This document shows positions 54,988-64,000 of a DNA stretch of 64,000 nt, piece after piece; positions within the stretch are counted from its first letter, which is position 1, and the number at the start of each line of letters is the position of its first letter. The DNA is taken from contig JAJNBJ010000002.1 in assembly GCA_021155965.1 (NCBI GenBank), forward strand, positions 62,001 to 126,000, in the 5' to 3' direction. Position numbers and translations under genes: made by a program. Under the pieces are notes generated by a model. It saw nothing but the letters and a program-made list of their open reading frames with translations, was not told the origin of the DNA and did not search any database. Source of the DNA: Flavipsychrobacter sp. (lineage in GTDB: Bacteria; Bacteroidota; Bacteroidia; Chitinophagales; Chitinophagaceae).

Positions 54988-56979
54988 TTAGTTAACAAAA
55001 TACATCTTCATTCCCCCCTTGCCCTTCGCCTCTACCTCCCCCCTGTACTCACAATTAAATTTATCCTTCACCAGTTCATACGTGGTCTGGCTTATGTTTA
55101 CCATACCCACGTTGCCACTGCTTTCCATGCGGCTGGCAGTGTTTACCGTATCGCCCCAAATATCGTACGCAAATTTCTTAATACCCACTATCCCGGCCAC
55201 CACAGGCCCTGTGTGTACCCCTATCCTTATCTCGAAGAATAGCTTTCCTGCTGCTTCCCGTTCTTCCTTGTGGCGGTGCATAAAATCCTGTATTTCCAGC
55301 GCGGCTTTTACCACATCCTCCGCATGTGTTTTATTGGGTGTGGGCAGCCCGCCCGCTGCCATGTAGGCATCGCCAATGGTTTTTATCTTCTCCACGCCAT
55401 GCTTTTGCATGATATTGTCGAATGCAGAGAAGCAGGTATTTATCTCGTTTACTAATTCCTTTGGTGATAGCTGTTCTGATAACTGCGTGAAGCCTTTAAA
55501 GTCGGTGAAGAGTACGGTCGCTTCATCTATCAGCTTTGCTTCCGCGCTGCCTTTCTCCTTCAGTTCTTCAGCCACTTCCTCGGGCAGGATGTTCAGGAGC
55601 AGTTCTTCGCTGCGTGCTTTTTCTTTTTTCACCTTATTGCGCTGGCGCATTACCACTACCGAGAACACCAGCAATCCTGCCATTCCCGCCAGCGTAGAGT
55701 TGCGTATATTCCTTTGCTGAATATCCTTTTTTTCCTGCTGCGCTTGTGTGGCTGCTTCTTTTTTCTCAAAAGCATAATTCATTTTCTCGGCCTGCAATTG
55801 CATTGCCGTTTCTTTCGAGAATAAGGAATCCTTCAGCGTAATATACATGTCGTGTGCACGCAGCGCCTTTTCCCACTCATGCGTCAGTCGGTATGCTTTT
55901 GCCAGGTCTTCATATACTTTTACAGCCAGTTCAACTTCATCCTGCTTGCCGCGATTAGAATCAAGGCTGCGTTCCAGGTAATTCAACGCAATGCGTACCA
56001 ATGCCGGCTTACCGGCGGCGCCCATATTGCCCGTGCTCGCCTTCTGCCCCTCAACGGGCGCAACAGTATCTGTAATAAACGAGAGATAAGCATGGCCCAG
56101 TTCATACAGCGACCACGCCACATGCTTTTCGTCCCGCACACTATCGCTGAATGTCAGCGCCCTTTGCCCATAGTTCACTGCTTTTTCATATTCCCTCAAC
56201 TTGGTATAGGCAAGGCATATATTGCCATACATATTTGCAGCAATACTTACATCGCCCAGGTGCAAAGCCGATTCCAATGCCTTAAAACAATAGGGCAGCG
56301 AGCTGGCACAATCGCCCTTATATTGGTAAGAGATGGCAATGTTCGAATATACCCCCATCAGGTCTGCGCTGTCTATATCCTTGCATTGTTCCGCTATTCT
56401 CATGGCCTTCAAATGGTATTCCACCGCCGTGGCAAAGTCTTTTCCCCTGCCATGCACCGCTGCAATACCTGTATTGCAGCGCGCTGCATAATCGCATATA
56501 CCTGCCCTTTCGCATATCTTCAGCGACCTGAAAAAATATTGTATAGCCTGCGCATTTTCATTAAGGATATAGTGTATCTCACCTAATTCAAAAGCGCCTT
56601 CAGCCGCTTTCTTAACATTTATTTGCTCGAAGATGTTTAATGCTTTTTCATAATAAGGCACCGCCATCTTCAATTCATTCCTGCCCTCATAGCCCAGCCC
56701 CATCATCCTGTTACCGTATGCCAAACCCTTTTGCCATTGCAGCTTTGTGGCAAGCGCCAGTTGCATGCCGGCATACTTCAGGGTGCTGTCGGGCTTGCCT
56801 ACACGGTAAGATACATAAGCAATATTTCTCAGCAGGTTCACTTTGTTGGTATCTTCCTTTTGCTGCGGCAAAGCCCTTACCACTGAGTCTATGTATGGTT
56901 GGCCTTGCAGTTGTGCATAGAGGGTTCCTGTACTCAGCGTAAGCAGCACTAACAATATAGCTTTAATAAGTTGCTTCAT
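54988..56979 (-). CDS. TPR-adenylate cyclase (class III), copy 1
   Basis: The protein has 663 aa. A signal-like N-terminus ends LYAQ. Eight or so TPR-like repeats (about 40-385; EMAVPYYEKALNIFEQI-type) are followed by a TM segment (about 430-447) and the cyclase domain (about 475-655). The metal-binding Asp residues lie in VLFTDFKGFTQ and KTIGDAYMA. DIWGDTVNTASRMESSG holds the purine-specifying Asp and the transition-state Asn/Arg pair, typical of adenylate cyclase. It converts ATP to cAMP, with the TPRs as input. The next gene is a close paralogue; both end GEVEAKGKGGMKMYFV. Confidence 0.93.
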   Translation of the reverse strand: MKQLIKAILLVLLTLSTGTLYAQLQGQPYIDSVVRALPQQKEDTNKVNLLRNIAYVSYRVGKPDSTLKYAGMQLALATKLQWQKGLAYGNRMMGLGYEGRNELKMAVPYYEKALNIFEQINVKKAAEGAFELGEIHYILNENAQAIQYFFRSLKICERAGICDYAARCNTGIAAVHGRGKDFATAVEYHLKAMRIAEQCKDIDSADLMGVYSNIAISYQYKGDCASSLPYCFKALESALHLGDVSIAANMYGNICLAYTKLREYEKAVNYGQRALTFSDSVRDEKHVAWSLYELGHAYLSFITDTVAPVEGQKASTGNMGAAGKPALVRIALNYLERSLDSNRGKQDEVELAVKVYEDLAKAYRLTHEWEKALRAHDMYITLKDSLFSKETAMQLQAEKMNYAFEKKEAATQAQQEKKDIQQRNIRNSTLAGMAGLLVFSVVVMRQRNKVKKEKARSEELLLNILPEEVAEELKEKGSAEAKLIDEATVLFTDFKGFTQLSEQLSPKELVNEINTCFSAFDNIMQKHGVEKIKTIGDAYMAAGGLPTPNKTHAEDVVKAALEIQDFMHRHKEEREAAGKLFFEIRIGVHTGPVVAGIVGIKKFAYDIWGDTVNTASRMESSGNVGMVNISQTTYELVKDKFNCEYRGEVEAKGKGGMKMYFVN

Positions 56980-57030
56980 TATCAGCTTATTTTAAAATCA
57001 AGGCGGTCCTTTAATCCTGAGAATCAAGGT

Positions 57031-58860
57031 TCAGGCCACAAAATACATCTTCATTCCCCCCTTGCCCTTTGCCTCTACCTCACCCCTGTACTCACAACTA
57101 AATTTATCCTTCACCAGTTCATACGTGGTCTGGCTTATGTTCACCTTACCGGCAGCGCCATGCTGCTCCATGCGGGCGGCTGTGTTCACTGTATCTCCCC
57201 ATATGTCGTAGGCAAATTTTTTCACGCCTACTATGCCTGCTACAACACTTCCACTATGTATACCTATACGCATCTCAAATGTTCTATCACCCATCTGCTG
57301 CTTGCGCTGTAGCATAAAATTCCTTATTTCTCTTGCCGCGTTTACAATATCTGTTGCATGATTAACATTTGAGGCAGGCAAACCGGAAACAGCCAGGTAC
57401 GCATCGCCTACGGTCTTTATCTTTTCAATATTGTACTTACTTAAAATACCATCAAATGCTTTAAAACAATTGTGTAATTCATCAACCAGTTGTTTGGGCG
57501 TCATTCGTTCACCCGCTTCAGTAAAATTCACAAAATCAGTAAAAAGCACAGTTACATCATCAAAATGGCGTGCATCGGCCACACCCTTTTCCTTCAGTTC
57601 ATCCGCCACTTCCGATGGCAGGATGTTCAGTAACAGGTCTTCCGATTTTTTTTTCTCCCTGCCAAGCAATTTGTTACTCCTGCCCACATATACCACAATG
57701 CCCAGTAATGCCACCATGCCTGCAATATAAAAACCACGCTCATTACGTTTCTTGGCTACTGCAAGCTTATCTATTTCTATTTGCTTGTCTTTAAGCTCTA
57801 TTTCCCGCTGTGTTTCCAGGTGCGTTATTTTCTCAGTATTCTCTATGGTGAAGACAGAGTCCTTTAAGGCTACGTATCGCTTATAAGTTGCTATTGCTTC
57901 CTTGTGATTCCCGGCAGCCTCATATGCCTCAGATAAGTGTTCTGAAAAATCAAAAACTCCATCCCTAAACCCTATTTGCTGGCTTAGTGACCTTCCACTA
58001 TCCAGGTATTCTATAGCCCTTTTTAGCACCAGCGCTTTTGTAGGGGGTATTATACTATCCGGTTTATAACGTACAGAATCTTCTGCCATATCAAGATAAT
58101 AATGGCCAACAAACCCAAGACAAATAGCAACATTGTTAAGGTCATCTATCTCCCGCGCACATTTCATTGCCTTAAAATAAGATTCAATAGCTGCACGATA
58201 ATTTCGCTCAGCCCTATAAATATCTCCCATTATCTCCAGGTAAAATGGCATTCCTTCTTTGTCGCCAAGCTCTTCTGTTATCTTAAGTGCCTTTGCATTG
58301 TACTCCCGCGCTTTCGCATAGTTTTTTTCATGAAGATATATAGTGGCAATATTTCCTGAAGCGATCGCAACTCCACTCTTGTTACCAATTTCTTCTTGCA
58401 ACTTCATTCCTTTCAGGAAGTATTCAAGTGCGTTAGCATAATTACCATTACCTTCAAATACAATACCTATATTATTTACGTTACTGGCAATCCCACGCAT
58501 ATCATTTATCTCTTCCGATATTTTTAGGGCTTTAAAAAGATAGTCCAGCATTTTCACCCTGTCCGACTTCGCATTATAGTTCGCTGCTAACGAGCTGTAT
58601 GATGACGAAATTCCCTTCTTCCACCCAAGTTTTGTGGATAATTCCAATGCCTGCTCTCCATATTTTATGCCTTCATCGGGTTTTATAGGTGGATAGTTTA
58701 GCGAGATCAAAGCCAACAGATGAGCTTTCAGGGTATCTTCTTTCATTTTTGAAGAAGCATGTATAAGTGAGTCAATAAGCTTTTGCCCCTGTTTCTGGGC
58801 GAAACAAGGATTGACACTTGCACCCGACAGAAGCAGGCACAAAACAAATTTTAATCGCAT
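57031..58860 (-). CDS. TPR-adenylate cyclase (class III), copy 2
   Basis: The protein has 609 aa and the same plan as copy 1: signal peptide ending CFAQ, TPRs (about 45-325; ALEYFLKGMKLQEEIGN, AREYNAKALKITEELGD), a coiled coil, one TM (about 375-392) and the cyclase domain (about 420-605). Its metal Asp residues are in VLFTDFVNFTEA and KTVGDAYLA, with DIWGDTVNTAARMEQHG after. All active-site residues are kept. It precedes copy 1 by 51 nt on the same strand, so both may be made from one mRNA. Confidence 0.93.
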   Translation of the reverse strand: MRLKFVLCLLLSGASVNPCFAQKQGQKLIDSLIHASSKMKEDTLKAHLLALISLNYPPIKPDEGIKYGEQALELSTKLGWKKGISSSYSSLAANYNAKSDRVKMLDYLFKALKISEEINDMRGIASNVNNIGIVFEGNGNYANALEYFLKGMKLQEEIGNKSGVAIASGNIATIYLHEKNYAKAREYNAKALKITEELGDKEGMPFYLEIMGDIYRAERNYRAAIESYFKAMKCAREIDDLNNVAICLGFVGHYYLDMAEDSVRYKPDSIIPPTKALVLKRAIEYLDSGRSLSQQIGFRDGVFDFSEHLSEAYEAAGNHKEAIATYKRYVALKDSVFTIENTEKITHLETQREIELKDKQIEIDKLAVAKKRNERGFYIAGMVALLGIVVYVGRSNKLLGREKKKSEDLLLNILPSEVADELKEKGVADARHFDDVTVLFTDFVNFTEAGERMTPKQLVDELHNCFKAFDGILSKYNIEKIKTVGDAYLAVSGLPASNVNHATDIVNAAREIRNFMLQRKQQMGDRTFEMRIGIHSGSVVAGIVGVKKFAYDIWGDTVNTAARMEQHGAAGKVNISQTTYELVKDKFSCEYRGEVEAKGKGGMKMYFVA

Positions 58861-59017
58861 GATGAGGTTGTTTTAATTGATAACAAGTCACAGATACTAA
58901 CAGTTCATTCAAATATAGAAATAACTTTTGTATATTTTAATAATTAATAAAATTGGGTTAAATAAAAGCGTATATGCCACGTAATGGATAGATTTCAAAT
59001 CTTCGCTGCAACCATAC

Positions 59018-59049
59018 GAGGTCGGCACTTTCCGGGAAGTTCCAACCTC
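59018..59049. repeat. 13-bp imperfect inverted repeat (hairpin)
   Basis: GAGGTCGGCACTT (59018-59030) and AAGTTCCAACCTC (59037-59049) pair at 11 of 13 positions around a TCCGGG loop. A sequence similar to its centre, GGCACTTCCCGGGAGGTT, occurs near 29802, so it may belong to a scattered repeat family. Confidence 0.55.
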
Positions 59050-59112
59050 ATCCTTCCAGCCACTCGGCGCATTACGAGGGAACGGAAGATGAAACAACCA
59101 AATATATAAGTA

Positions 59113-59133
59113 GCCCCGGCCTTTAGCCGGGGA
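59113..59133. terminator. GC-rich hairpin
   Basis: CCCCGGC (59114-59120) and GCCGGGG (59126-59132) pair perfectly around a 5-nt loop. No gene ends next to it, so its role as a terminator is unclear. Confidence 0.4.
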
Positions 59134-59290
59134 CTAATGAATATGATCATGGCTTTTAAACACCAAAAAAGTGTACGGTACGCCTTTGCGAACCTAAAAA
59201 AGTAAACCGGAACCGCGTCTTTGCGCCTTTGCGAGAGATGCTCTTTTGTTTCTTTCTACTCGAATCTGCTCTTACTCCGCTCTCGCTTTT

Positions 59291-59575
59291 CTGGCACACT
59301 TTTTGCTGTATAATATTTCGCTCCAAAACGGCTGAAACCAGCTACCGGTGCGCATTTTGGCAGTTCTTTGACTTACTGGAATTATACTTTTTTTACACGC
59401 TAAACAGGGTATAATTATACCTTTTTAGGGTATAATTATACCTTTTGGGGGTATAAATATACCCTTTTATACCCCTTTATACCTTATGATAAAACACATA
59501 AAATAATCAAAACAGCACTTTCCGGAAATTATACCTTTTTTACCCGCCAAAGCTTTTTCAGCGAAGGAGGATACC
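59291..59575. repeat. Intergenic repeat, copy 2 (GGTATAATTATACC palindromes)
   Basis: This is the second copy of the element at 44970-45275, in the same orientation, upstream of ddl. It shares the GGCACACTTTTTGC start, GTGCGCATTTTGGCAGTTCT, two or more GGTATAATTATACC palindromes, the identical ATACCCTTTTATACCCCTTT tract and the AAGCTTTTTCAGCGAAGG end. The central palindromes differ in number and spacing between copies. Confidence 0.85.
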
Positions 59576-59708
59576 CGCCCCCAAACAGATTGCCACTTTT
59601 AATAAAAACACAAATTTGTGCAGTGCTTCCGAAGATTTGACATGCCCCCTCCCAATACATAACTTTTCAGTTATCTTTGGCAACGTCTAAATTTCCATCA
59701 TAACCACA

Positions 59709-60713
59709 ATGAAGAAAAACATCGCCCTCATAGCAGGCGGGTATTCCGGGGAGTACGTTATATCCATCCAAACGGCCGAAACAATTGAAAAAAATCTCGA
59801 TAATACTCTTTACAACATTTACAAGATCATTGTTACGAAAGACGAATGGTGTCATGAAGCCGACGGCAAACGCATCCTAGTGGACAAAAATGATTTTTCG
59901 CTAACCGTAAATGGGAATAAGGTCACATTCGATTGTGTTTTCATTGCTATACATGGGGCACCCGGTGAGGACGGCCGCCTGCAAGGCTACCTGGATATGC
60001 TGCGCATACCATATACCACCTGCAATTCTATTGTATCGGCGCTTACATTCAACAAAAGCTATTGCAACAAAGTTGTGCAATCATTCAACGTAGTGAACAT
60101 TGCCAACTCTGTACACCTCATAAAGGGCGAACCCTACTCCATGGGCGCTATACTGGACACACTGCAGTTGCCTGTATTCGTAAAACCAAATGAGAGCGGC
60201 AGCAGCCTGGGGGTTAGCAAAGTGAAATCGGTAGAGGAGTTATTACCGGCAATTGAAAAAGCATTCAAAGAAGATAACCAGGTGCTGGTTGAGGAGTTCA
60301 TAGAAGGCAGGGAACTGACCATAGGCGTGTATAAAGCAAACGGATACCTTAACGCATTGCCGGCAACAGAGATCGTGAGCAAAAATGAGTTCTTCGATTA
60401 TGAGGCAAAATACACACCAGGCGTAACGAACGAGATAACCCCGGCTAAAATAGATAACAGCATCAAAGAACAACTTGAATCGAAAGCCATGTATATATAC
60501 CGCCACCTCAACTGCCGCGGCATAGTACGTATGGATTTCATCATGCAGCGCTCAACAAATAAACTTTTCTTCCTGGAGGTGAACACCATGCCCGGCCAAA
60601 GCGAGAATAGTATAGTGCCGCAGCAGGTGAGGGCATCCGGCCGCTCACTTAAAGACTTTTATGGCGAAATACTGGAAGATTGCATGAAAAACTTTTCATT
60701 TATTTCAAATTAA
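59709..60713 (+). CDS. ddl: D-alanine--D-alanine ligase
   Basis: The protein has 334 aa. The start reads NIALIAGGYSGEYVISIQTAE, the standard Ddl N-terminus with Gly-rich loop and Glu. AIHGAPGEDGRLQGYLDMLRIPYT near 78-101, PVFVKPNESGSSLGVSKVKS near 156 and LVEEFIEGRELTIGVY near 196 form the ATP-grasp core. The final FFLEVNTMPGQSENSIVPQ supplies the metal and substrate residues. It joins two D-Ala for peptidoglycan. A PASTA gene follows 43 nt later, a common arrangement in Bacteroidota. Confidence 0.97.
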   Translation: MKKNIALIAGGYSGEYVISIQTAETIEKNLDNTLYNIYKIIVTKDEWCHEADGKRILVDKNDFSLTVNGNKVTFDCVFIAIHGAPGEDGRLQGYLDMLRIPYTTCNSIVSALTFNKSYCNKVVQSFNVVNIANSVHLIKGEPYSMGAILDTLQLPVFVKPNESGSSLGVSKVKSVEELLPAIEKAFKEDNQVLVEEFIEGRELTIGVYKANGYLNALPATEIVSKNEFFDYEAKYTPGVTNEITPAKIDNSIKEQLESKAMYIYRHLNCRGIVRMDFIMQRSTNKLFFLEVNTMPGQSENSIVPQQVRASGRSLKDFYGEILEDCMKNFSFISN

Positions 60714-60756
60714 CAAAACCACTTTCATAAAATAGTCTATTTTTAGGTACACACGT

Positions 60757-61608
60757 ATGAAAGGAAGGCTAAAAGATTCATTTTTATTTCACCTGGGCCT
60801 GGTACTGGCAATTTTCACATTGCTGTACATATCCTTTTTCACCAGCCTGCATTGTTTCACTAATCATGGCGAAGAATTGATAGTACCTAACGTAACCGGC
60901 AAAGATGTAAATGCAGCCATAGCAGAATTAACTAACATGAGATTTGAGGTGGATGTTGACTCCACCTACGAGCCTGACCATACACCATTGATCGTTTTAA
61001 AACAGGTGCCAGATACCGAATCTATAGTTAAAGAAGGCCGTACCATATTCCTGACCGTGAATATGCTTAACCCACCACATATACAAATGCCCAACTTGGT
61101 GAACCTTTCTTATAGAAGCGCGATAATGTTATTGAGAAATAACAAACTCAAACTGGGTGATACAACCTATAAGCCGGACATAGCCGCAGGCGCAATAATT
61201 GAGCAGCATTATAAAGGAGCAGTGATAAGGCCCGGGGAGATGATACCCCAGGGCAGCAACATAGACCTGATCATTGGCGACGGATTGGGCAATACTGAAT
61301 TCAATGTGCCAAGACTGACGAACATGACGGTTGACGAAGCAATGATCATGCTCAACCAATATAATTTAATTCCCATACTTACTCCCGCCGATGCCATGTC
61401 AAAAATTACTGATACGACGACGGCCATAGTTGTAGACCAGCATCCCAGAGACCTGAATGATGCGGGGGTTGCCAACAGGATAAAAGCCGGAGATATTATA
61501 GACCTTTTGATCATGCAAAACCCCGAAGCCAACGACATACACGGTGGTAATGGCAATACAAATACGCCTAATGACGTTAATGGTGATACAAAAAAGAATA
61601 AAAAGTGA
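60757..61608 (+). CDS. PASTA-domain membrane protein
   Basis: The protein has 283 aa. One N-terminal TM helix (about 10-30) anchors three PASTA domains: about 40-105 (LIVPNVTGKDVNAAIAEL), 108-178 (IQMPNLVNLSYRSAIMLL) and 184-255 (FNVPRLTNMTVDEAMIML). A Asn/Asp/Gly-rich tail follows. PASTA domains bind peptidoglycan fragments; with no kinase domain this one likely acts in cell-wall assembly or sensing with Ddl. The T9SS gene overlaps its stop (GTGA). Confidence 0.93.
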   Translation: MKGRLKDSFLFHLGLVLAIFTLLYISFFTSLHCFTNHGEELIVPNVTGKDVNAAIAELTNMRFEVDVDSTYEPDHTPLIVLKQVPDTESIVKEGRTIFLTVNMLNPPHIQMPNLVNLSYRSAIMLLRNNKLKLGDTTYKPDIAAGAIIEQHYKGAVIRPGEMIPQGSNIDLIIGDGLGNTEFNVPRLTNMTVDEAMIMLNQYNLIPILTPADAMSKITDTTTAIVVDQHPRDLNDAGVANRIKAGDIIDLLIMQNPEANDIHGGNGNTNTPNDVNGDTKKNKK

Positions 61609-63464
61609 AGAGGCCCTTAGTAACCAATTATATATTTATAATATTTTTTATTATTTGTGCTATTTCTGTTCATGGGCAGGAACATGTCGCACCTATTCGC
61701 TGGAATCCATTTCAAAATAGCAATACAAGTTTCCTCAGAAGCGCAAGAATAACAGCAACAACCCTTAACCTTCCTTTTTTCGAAGATTTTACCGGTTATA
61801 GCGCATCTCCTGACAGCAATAAGTGGGCGGACAACCAGGTTTATATCAACAACACTATGGCTGCCAGTCCGATCAGCAGGGGCGTAGCCACTTTTGACGA
61901 CCTTAATGCAAATGGTATTCCCTATGATTCGTTCAGCAATACAGCCAGGCGTTATGCCGATACCCTTACCTCCCAGCCAATTGACCTGAGCAGTGATTCA
62001 TCGGCCGACAGCATTTACCTGAGTTTTTTCTACCAGCCACAGGGAAACGGCTTTTTCCCTTTGCTGGCAGACTCCCTAATAGTGTACTTAAAAAATCGCT
62101 ATAACGATTTTGTAAAAGTATGGGCGGTTGCAGGTACTCCTTTACAACCATTCCGGCAGGCAATGATACCGGTCACTGATTCGTTTTACTTTCATAACAC
62201 CTTCCAGATACGCTTTGTGAATATTGCCGCATTAAACTGGGCCGATGCAGTGTGGAATGTAGATTACGTGAGGCTTGACAAGAACCGCAGCATCGGTGAT
62301 ACTGCGGTTACAGACATTGCCTTTACATCTACCCCAACCTTCCTGCTCAATGATTATACCTCCATGCCCTATAACCAGTTCAAGGTAAGCCCGGCAAGCG
62401 AAATTGTACCCCAGGTATCAGACAGCATCAGGAATAATTCGGCTAGCGCCGAAGCAGTAGATTACGGCATGACAGTTCGGGACCTGGCCACAGGTTCCCT
62501 TTTAGCTTCCAGCGCAGTTGGCAGCACCCTCATCGGCAGCTATATGAACCTGCAGGTGGTGAGGCCCCTATCTATTGCCGCTTACCCTACGCATCCACCC
62601 AATACACCTGTAATTTTTGAAACCAAATATTTTCTGCAAACAACATCGGCAGTTGGCCCTGTTGTTAATGACACTGCTGTGCGCTACCAGCATTTTGACA
62701 ATTACCTTGCTTATGACGATGGCACCGCAGAAAAAAGTTATTACCTCAGCCTCTCCCCTTCGCTCCCCGGAAAGATCGCTATTGAGTTCCACCTGAACAA
62801 AGCAGATACGCTGCGTGGCCTGGCCATTTATTTTGGCAGGCAAATACCATTTTCAGCGTCTAAATTGTTTGCCATATATGTTTATTCAGCGCTGGCAAAA
62901 ATTAATGGAGCCCCCAAAGATGTTTTGATCGACTCTACCGACCTGCTGATGCCTGCTTATGCTGATTCGGTGAACCATTTCTGGTATTATACATTCGAGA
63001 AACCTATCCTTTTACCTGCAGGCACATTTTATGCAGGCACGCTTCAACCGCTTGGCGGTATAAGTGACAGCCTTTATTTCGGGCTTGATGTGAACAGGAT
63101 CGGCGATAATCATGCCTATTATAATGTTACCGGAGACTGGTCACACTCCCTCGTAAGCGGGGCCATCATGATGCGCCCGCTGCTGGGAAGGTATGTATCG
63201 GGCAGCAGTATACATGAAGTAGATACCAGGAAGGCTACCTGGAGTGTGTTCCCTAACCCCGCCACCAACCGGATACAATTCAGGTTTAAAGGCACGGAGC
63301 TTGCCCGCTACCGAATTACTGATGTGCAGGGCCATGTTTCAGTAACAGGCATGGCCTCTAACGGGGGTGATGTTGATATTTCGCAGCTATCGCCGGGCAT
63401 GTATTTTGTATCGCTGATAGCTGAGGGTATGCCTACACAGGCGCAAACACTCATCAAACTATAG
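61605..63464 (+). CDS. T9SS type A sorting-domain surface protein
   Basis: The protein has 619 aa with a GTG start overlapping the PASTA stop (GTGA). Signal peptide ends ISVHGQ. Most of the protein is beta-rich with no clear repeats: LPFFEDFTGYSASPDSNKW near 54, then later a concanavalin/Ig-like YLAYDDGTAEKSYYL block near 370. The T9SS CTD begins SVFPNPATNRIQF and ends AQTLIKL. It is exported through T9SS. Its place behind ddl and PASTA genes suggests co-expression with cell-wall genes, but its role is not known. Confidence 0.9.
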   Translation: MKRPLVTNYIFIIFFIICAISVHGQEHVAPIRWNPFQNSNTSFLRSARITATTLNLPFFEDFTGYSASPDSNKWADNQVYINNTMAASPISRGVATFDDLNANGIPYDSFSNTARRYADTLTSQPIDLSSDSSADSIYLSFFYQPQGNGFFPLLADSLIVYLKNRYNDFVKVWAVAGTPLQPFRQAMIPVTDSFYFHNTFQIRFVNIAALNWADAVWNVDYVRLDKNRSIGDTAVTDIAFTSTPTFLLNDYTSMPYNQFKVSPASEIVPQVSDSIRNNSASAEAVDYGMTVRDLATGSLLASSAVGSTLIGSYMNLQVVRPLSIAAYPTHPPNTPVIFETKYFLQTTSAVGPVVNDTAVRYQHFDNYLAYDDGTAEKSYYLSLSPSLPGKIAIEFHLNKADTLRGLAIYFGRQIPFSASKLFAIYVYSALAKINGAPKDVLIDSTDLLMPAYADSVNHFWYYTFEKPILLPAGTFYAGTLQPLGGISDSLYFGLDVNRIGDNHAYYNVTGDWSHSLVSGAIMMRPLLGRYVSGSSIHEVDTRKATWSVFPNPATNRIQFRFKGTELARYRITDVQGHVSVTGMASNGGDVDISQLSPGMYFVSLIAEGMPTQAQTLIKL

Positions 63465-63501
63465 GGAGCGCCGGATTTTTTAACTTTACTTAAAAATAGC
63501 A

Positions 63502-63807
63502 ATGAAGAACATTACTGTTGAAGAGCTGAAAAGCAGGATAGATGCAGGTGAAAAACTGCACCTTATAGATGTACGTGAGCCTGCAGAATATGCCGAATAT
63601 AATCTTGGTGGCACGCTTATTCCATTGGGTAATATAATGGGCCTGCAGCTTGAAGACCTTGAGGACCTGAAGAACGAAGAGCTGATCATACACTGCAAGG
63701 CCGGCAGCAGGAGCATGCAGGCATGCATGATGCTGGAACAGGTTGGCTTCACTAATGTGGTGAACGTAACCGGTGGCGCAATGGCCTGGAAACAGAAATA
63801 CGGTTAA
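63502..63807 (+). CDS. Rhodanese-like sulfurtransferase domain protein
   Basis: The protein has 101 aa, a single rhodanese domain. LIDVREPAEYAEYNLGGTLIPLGNI near 21-45 and the active-site loop IIHCKAGSRSMQA near 70-82 (catalytic Cys, six-residue loop CKAGSR) are intact. It transfers sulfane sulfur to thiols, cyanide or protein partners. It follows the T9SS gene by 37 nt and precedes the partial gene by 5 nt. Confidence 0.95.
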   Translation: MKNITVEELKSRIDAGEKLHLIDVREPAEYAEYNLGGTLIPLGNIMGLQLEDLEDLKNEELIIHCKAGSRSMQACMMLEQVGFTNVVNVTGGAMAWKQKYG

Positions 63808-63812
63808 AGCAA

Positions 63813-64000
63813 ATGCACGAGATAGAGCCATATTACAACTGGCGGCACTTATACATAGCCGAAGAAGATGAGCAGTCCCCGTTTTACGGGCAAGAGCACA
63901 GCGAGTTCGAATTTTCAAACACGGTTTACAATTACTACATCCATCCGCAGTGGGATGAATTCGGGTCTAAGACATTGTACCTGAAAGTGCTTTTTGTTGA
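63813..64000 (+). CDS. Conserved Bacteroidota protein, 3' end outside window
   Basis: An ATG at 63813 opens a frame that runs to the window end (62 codons seen). The visible part is acidic and aromatic: EIEPYYNWRHLYIAEEDEQS near the start, then SNTVYNYYIHPQWDEFG and TLYLKVLFV. Such proteins, with NWRHLY and YIHPQWDE blocks, are seen in this phylum, function unknown. It directly follows the rhodanese gene. Confidence 0.75.
   Translation, partial: MHEIEPYYNWRHLYIAEEDEQSPFYGQEHSEFEFSNTVYNYYIHPQWDEFGSKTLYLKVLFV

Larger units (their letters stand above)
58861..59290. other. Intergenic stretch without a supported gene
   Basis: No convincing frame is present. It contains the hairpins at 59018-59049 and 59113-59133 and, near 59218-59235, a TTTGCGCCTTTGCGAG stretch. 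The promoter of the cyclase pair should lie in 58861-58960, which is AT-rich. Confidence 0.5.

Overview
The window looks like a chromosomal segment of a Bacteroidota bacterium, most likely of the Chitinophagaceae or a close relative. The signs are seven secreted proteins with C-terminal type IX secretion (T9SS) sorting domains, Bacteroidota-type lipoproteins, a DUF4476 protein, a 'putative porin' next to purine nucleoside phosphorylase, a ddl-PASTA pair, weak Shine-Dalgarno signals and moderate GC. No rRNA, tRNA, CRISPR array, transposase or integrase was found. This assignment rests on reading the sequence; no database was searched.

Layout. 1-8637 (minus): a tight four-gene cluster with gaps of 2, 9 and 10 nt. 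It encodes a two-TM channel-like protein with RCK/TrkA-type and RyR domains, a protein with a TIR domain and two further TIR-like modules, a membrane-anchored nSTAND1-like NTPase with coiled coil and WD40-like propeller, and a TonB-dependent receptor with a TPR-like N-terminus that runs off the window. It resembles a nucleotide-signalling conflict (antiphage) system wired to an outer-membrane receptor, and is the strongest candidate for an undescribed system here. 8746-13057 (minus): PIG-L deacetylase, an unannotated 35-aa membrane protein and a sodium:solute symporter. 13221-16691: SBBP-propeller T9SS protein and a convergent YD-repeat-like lipoprotein. 16802-19300: prfC (RF3), then an MntA/HepT toxin-antitoxin pair lying between a direct repeat that includes a relic of the prfC 5' end. 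19540-20580: lipoprotein gene behind a remnant frame, possibly an orphan toxin-tip/immunity pair. 20713-26382: second propeller T9SS protein, conserved small protein, Hsp20, a 40-aa membrane protein, ankyrin-repeat protein and DUF985 cupin. 26388-28948: AlgX/AlgJ-like plus MBOAT O-acetylation pair. 29063-33700: small T9SS protein, two-TM protein, purine nucleoside phosphorylase and porin.

33793-44794: three paralogous T9SS surface proteins surround sucD and a TPR histidine kinase/LuxR-type regulator pair. A nearly identical palindrome sits in two divergent promoters of this block, suggesting a local regulon. 44970-45275 and 59291-59575 are two copies of a roughly 300-bp intergenic repeat built of GGTAT/ATACC palindromes, each upstream of a core gene (accD, ddl). 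45409-54986: housekeeping and small conserved genes (accD, smpB, saccharopine reductase-like, thioesterase, TerC, FAD reductase, DUF4476, DUF4349, CHAD, two DUF1697, DUF3052). 54988-58860: tandem TPR adenylate cyclases. 59709-64000: ddl, PASTA protein, T9SS protein, rhodanese and a partial conserved gene, probably one operon.
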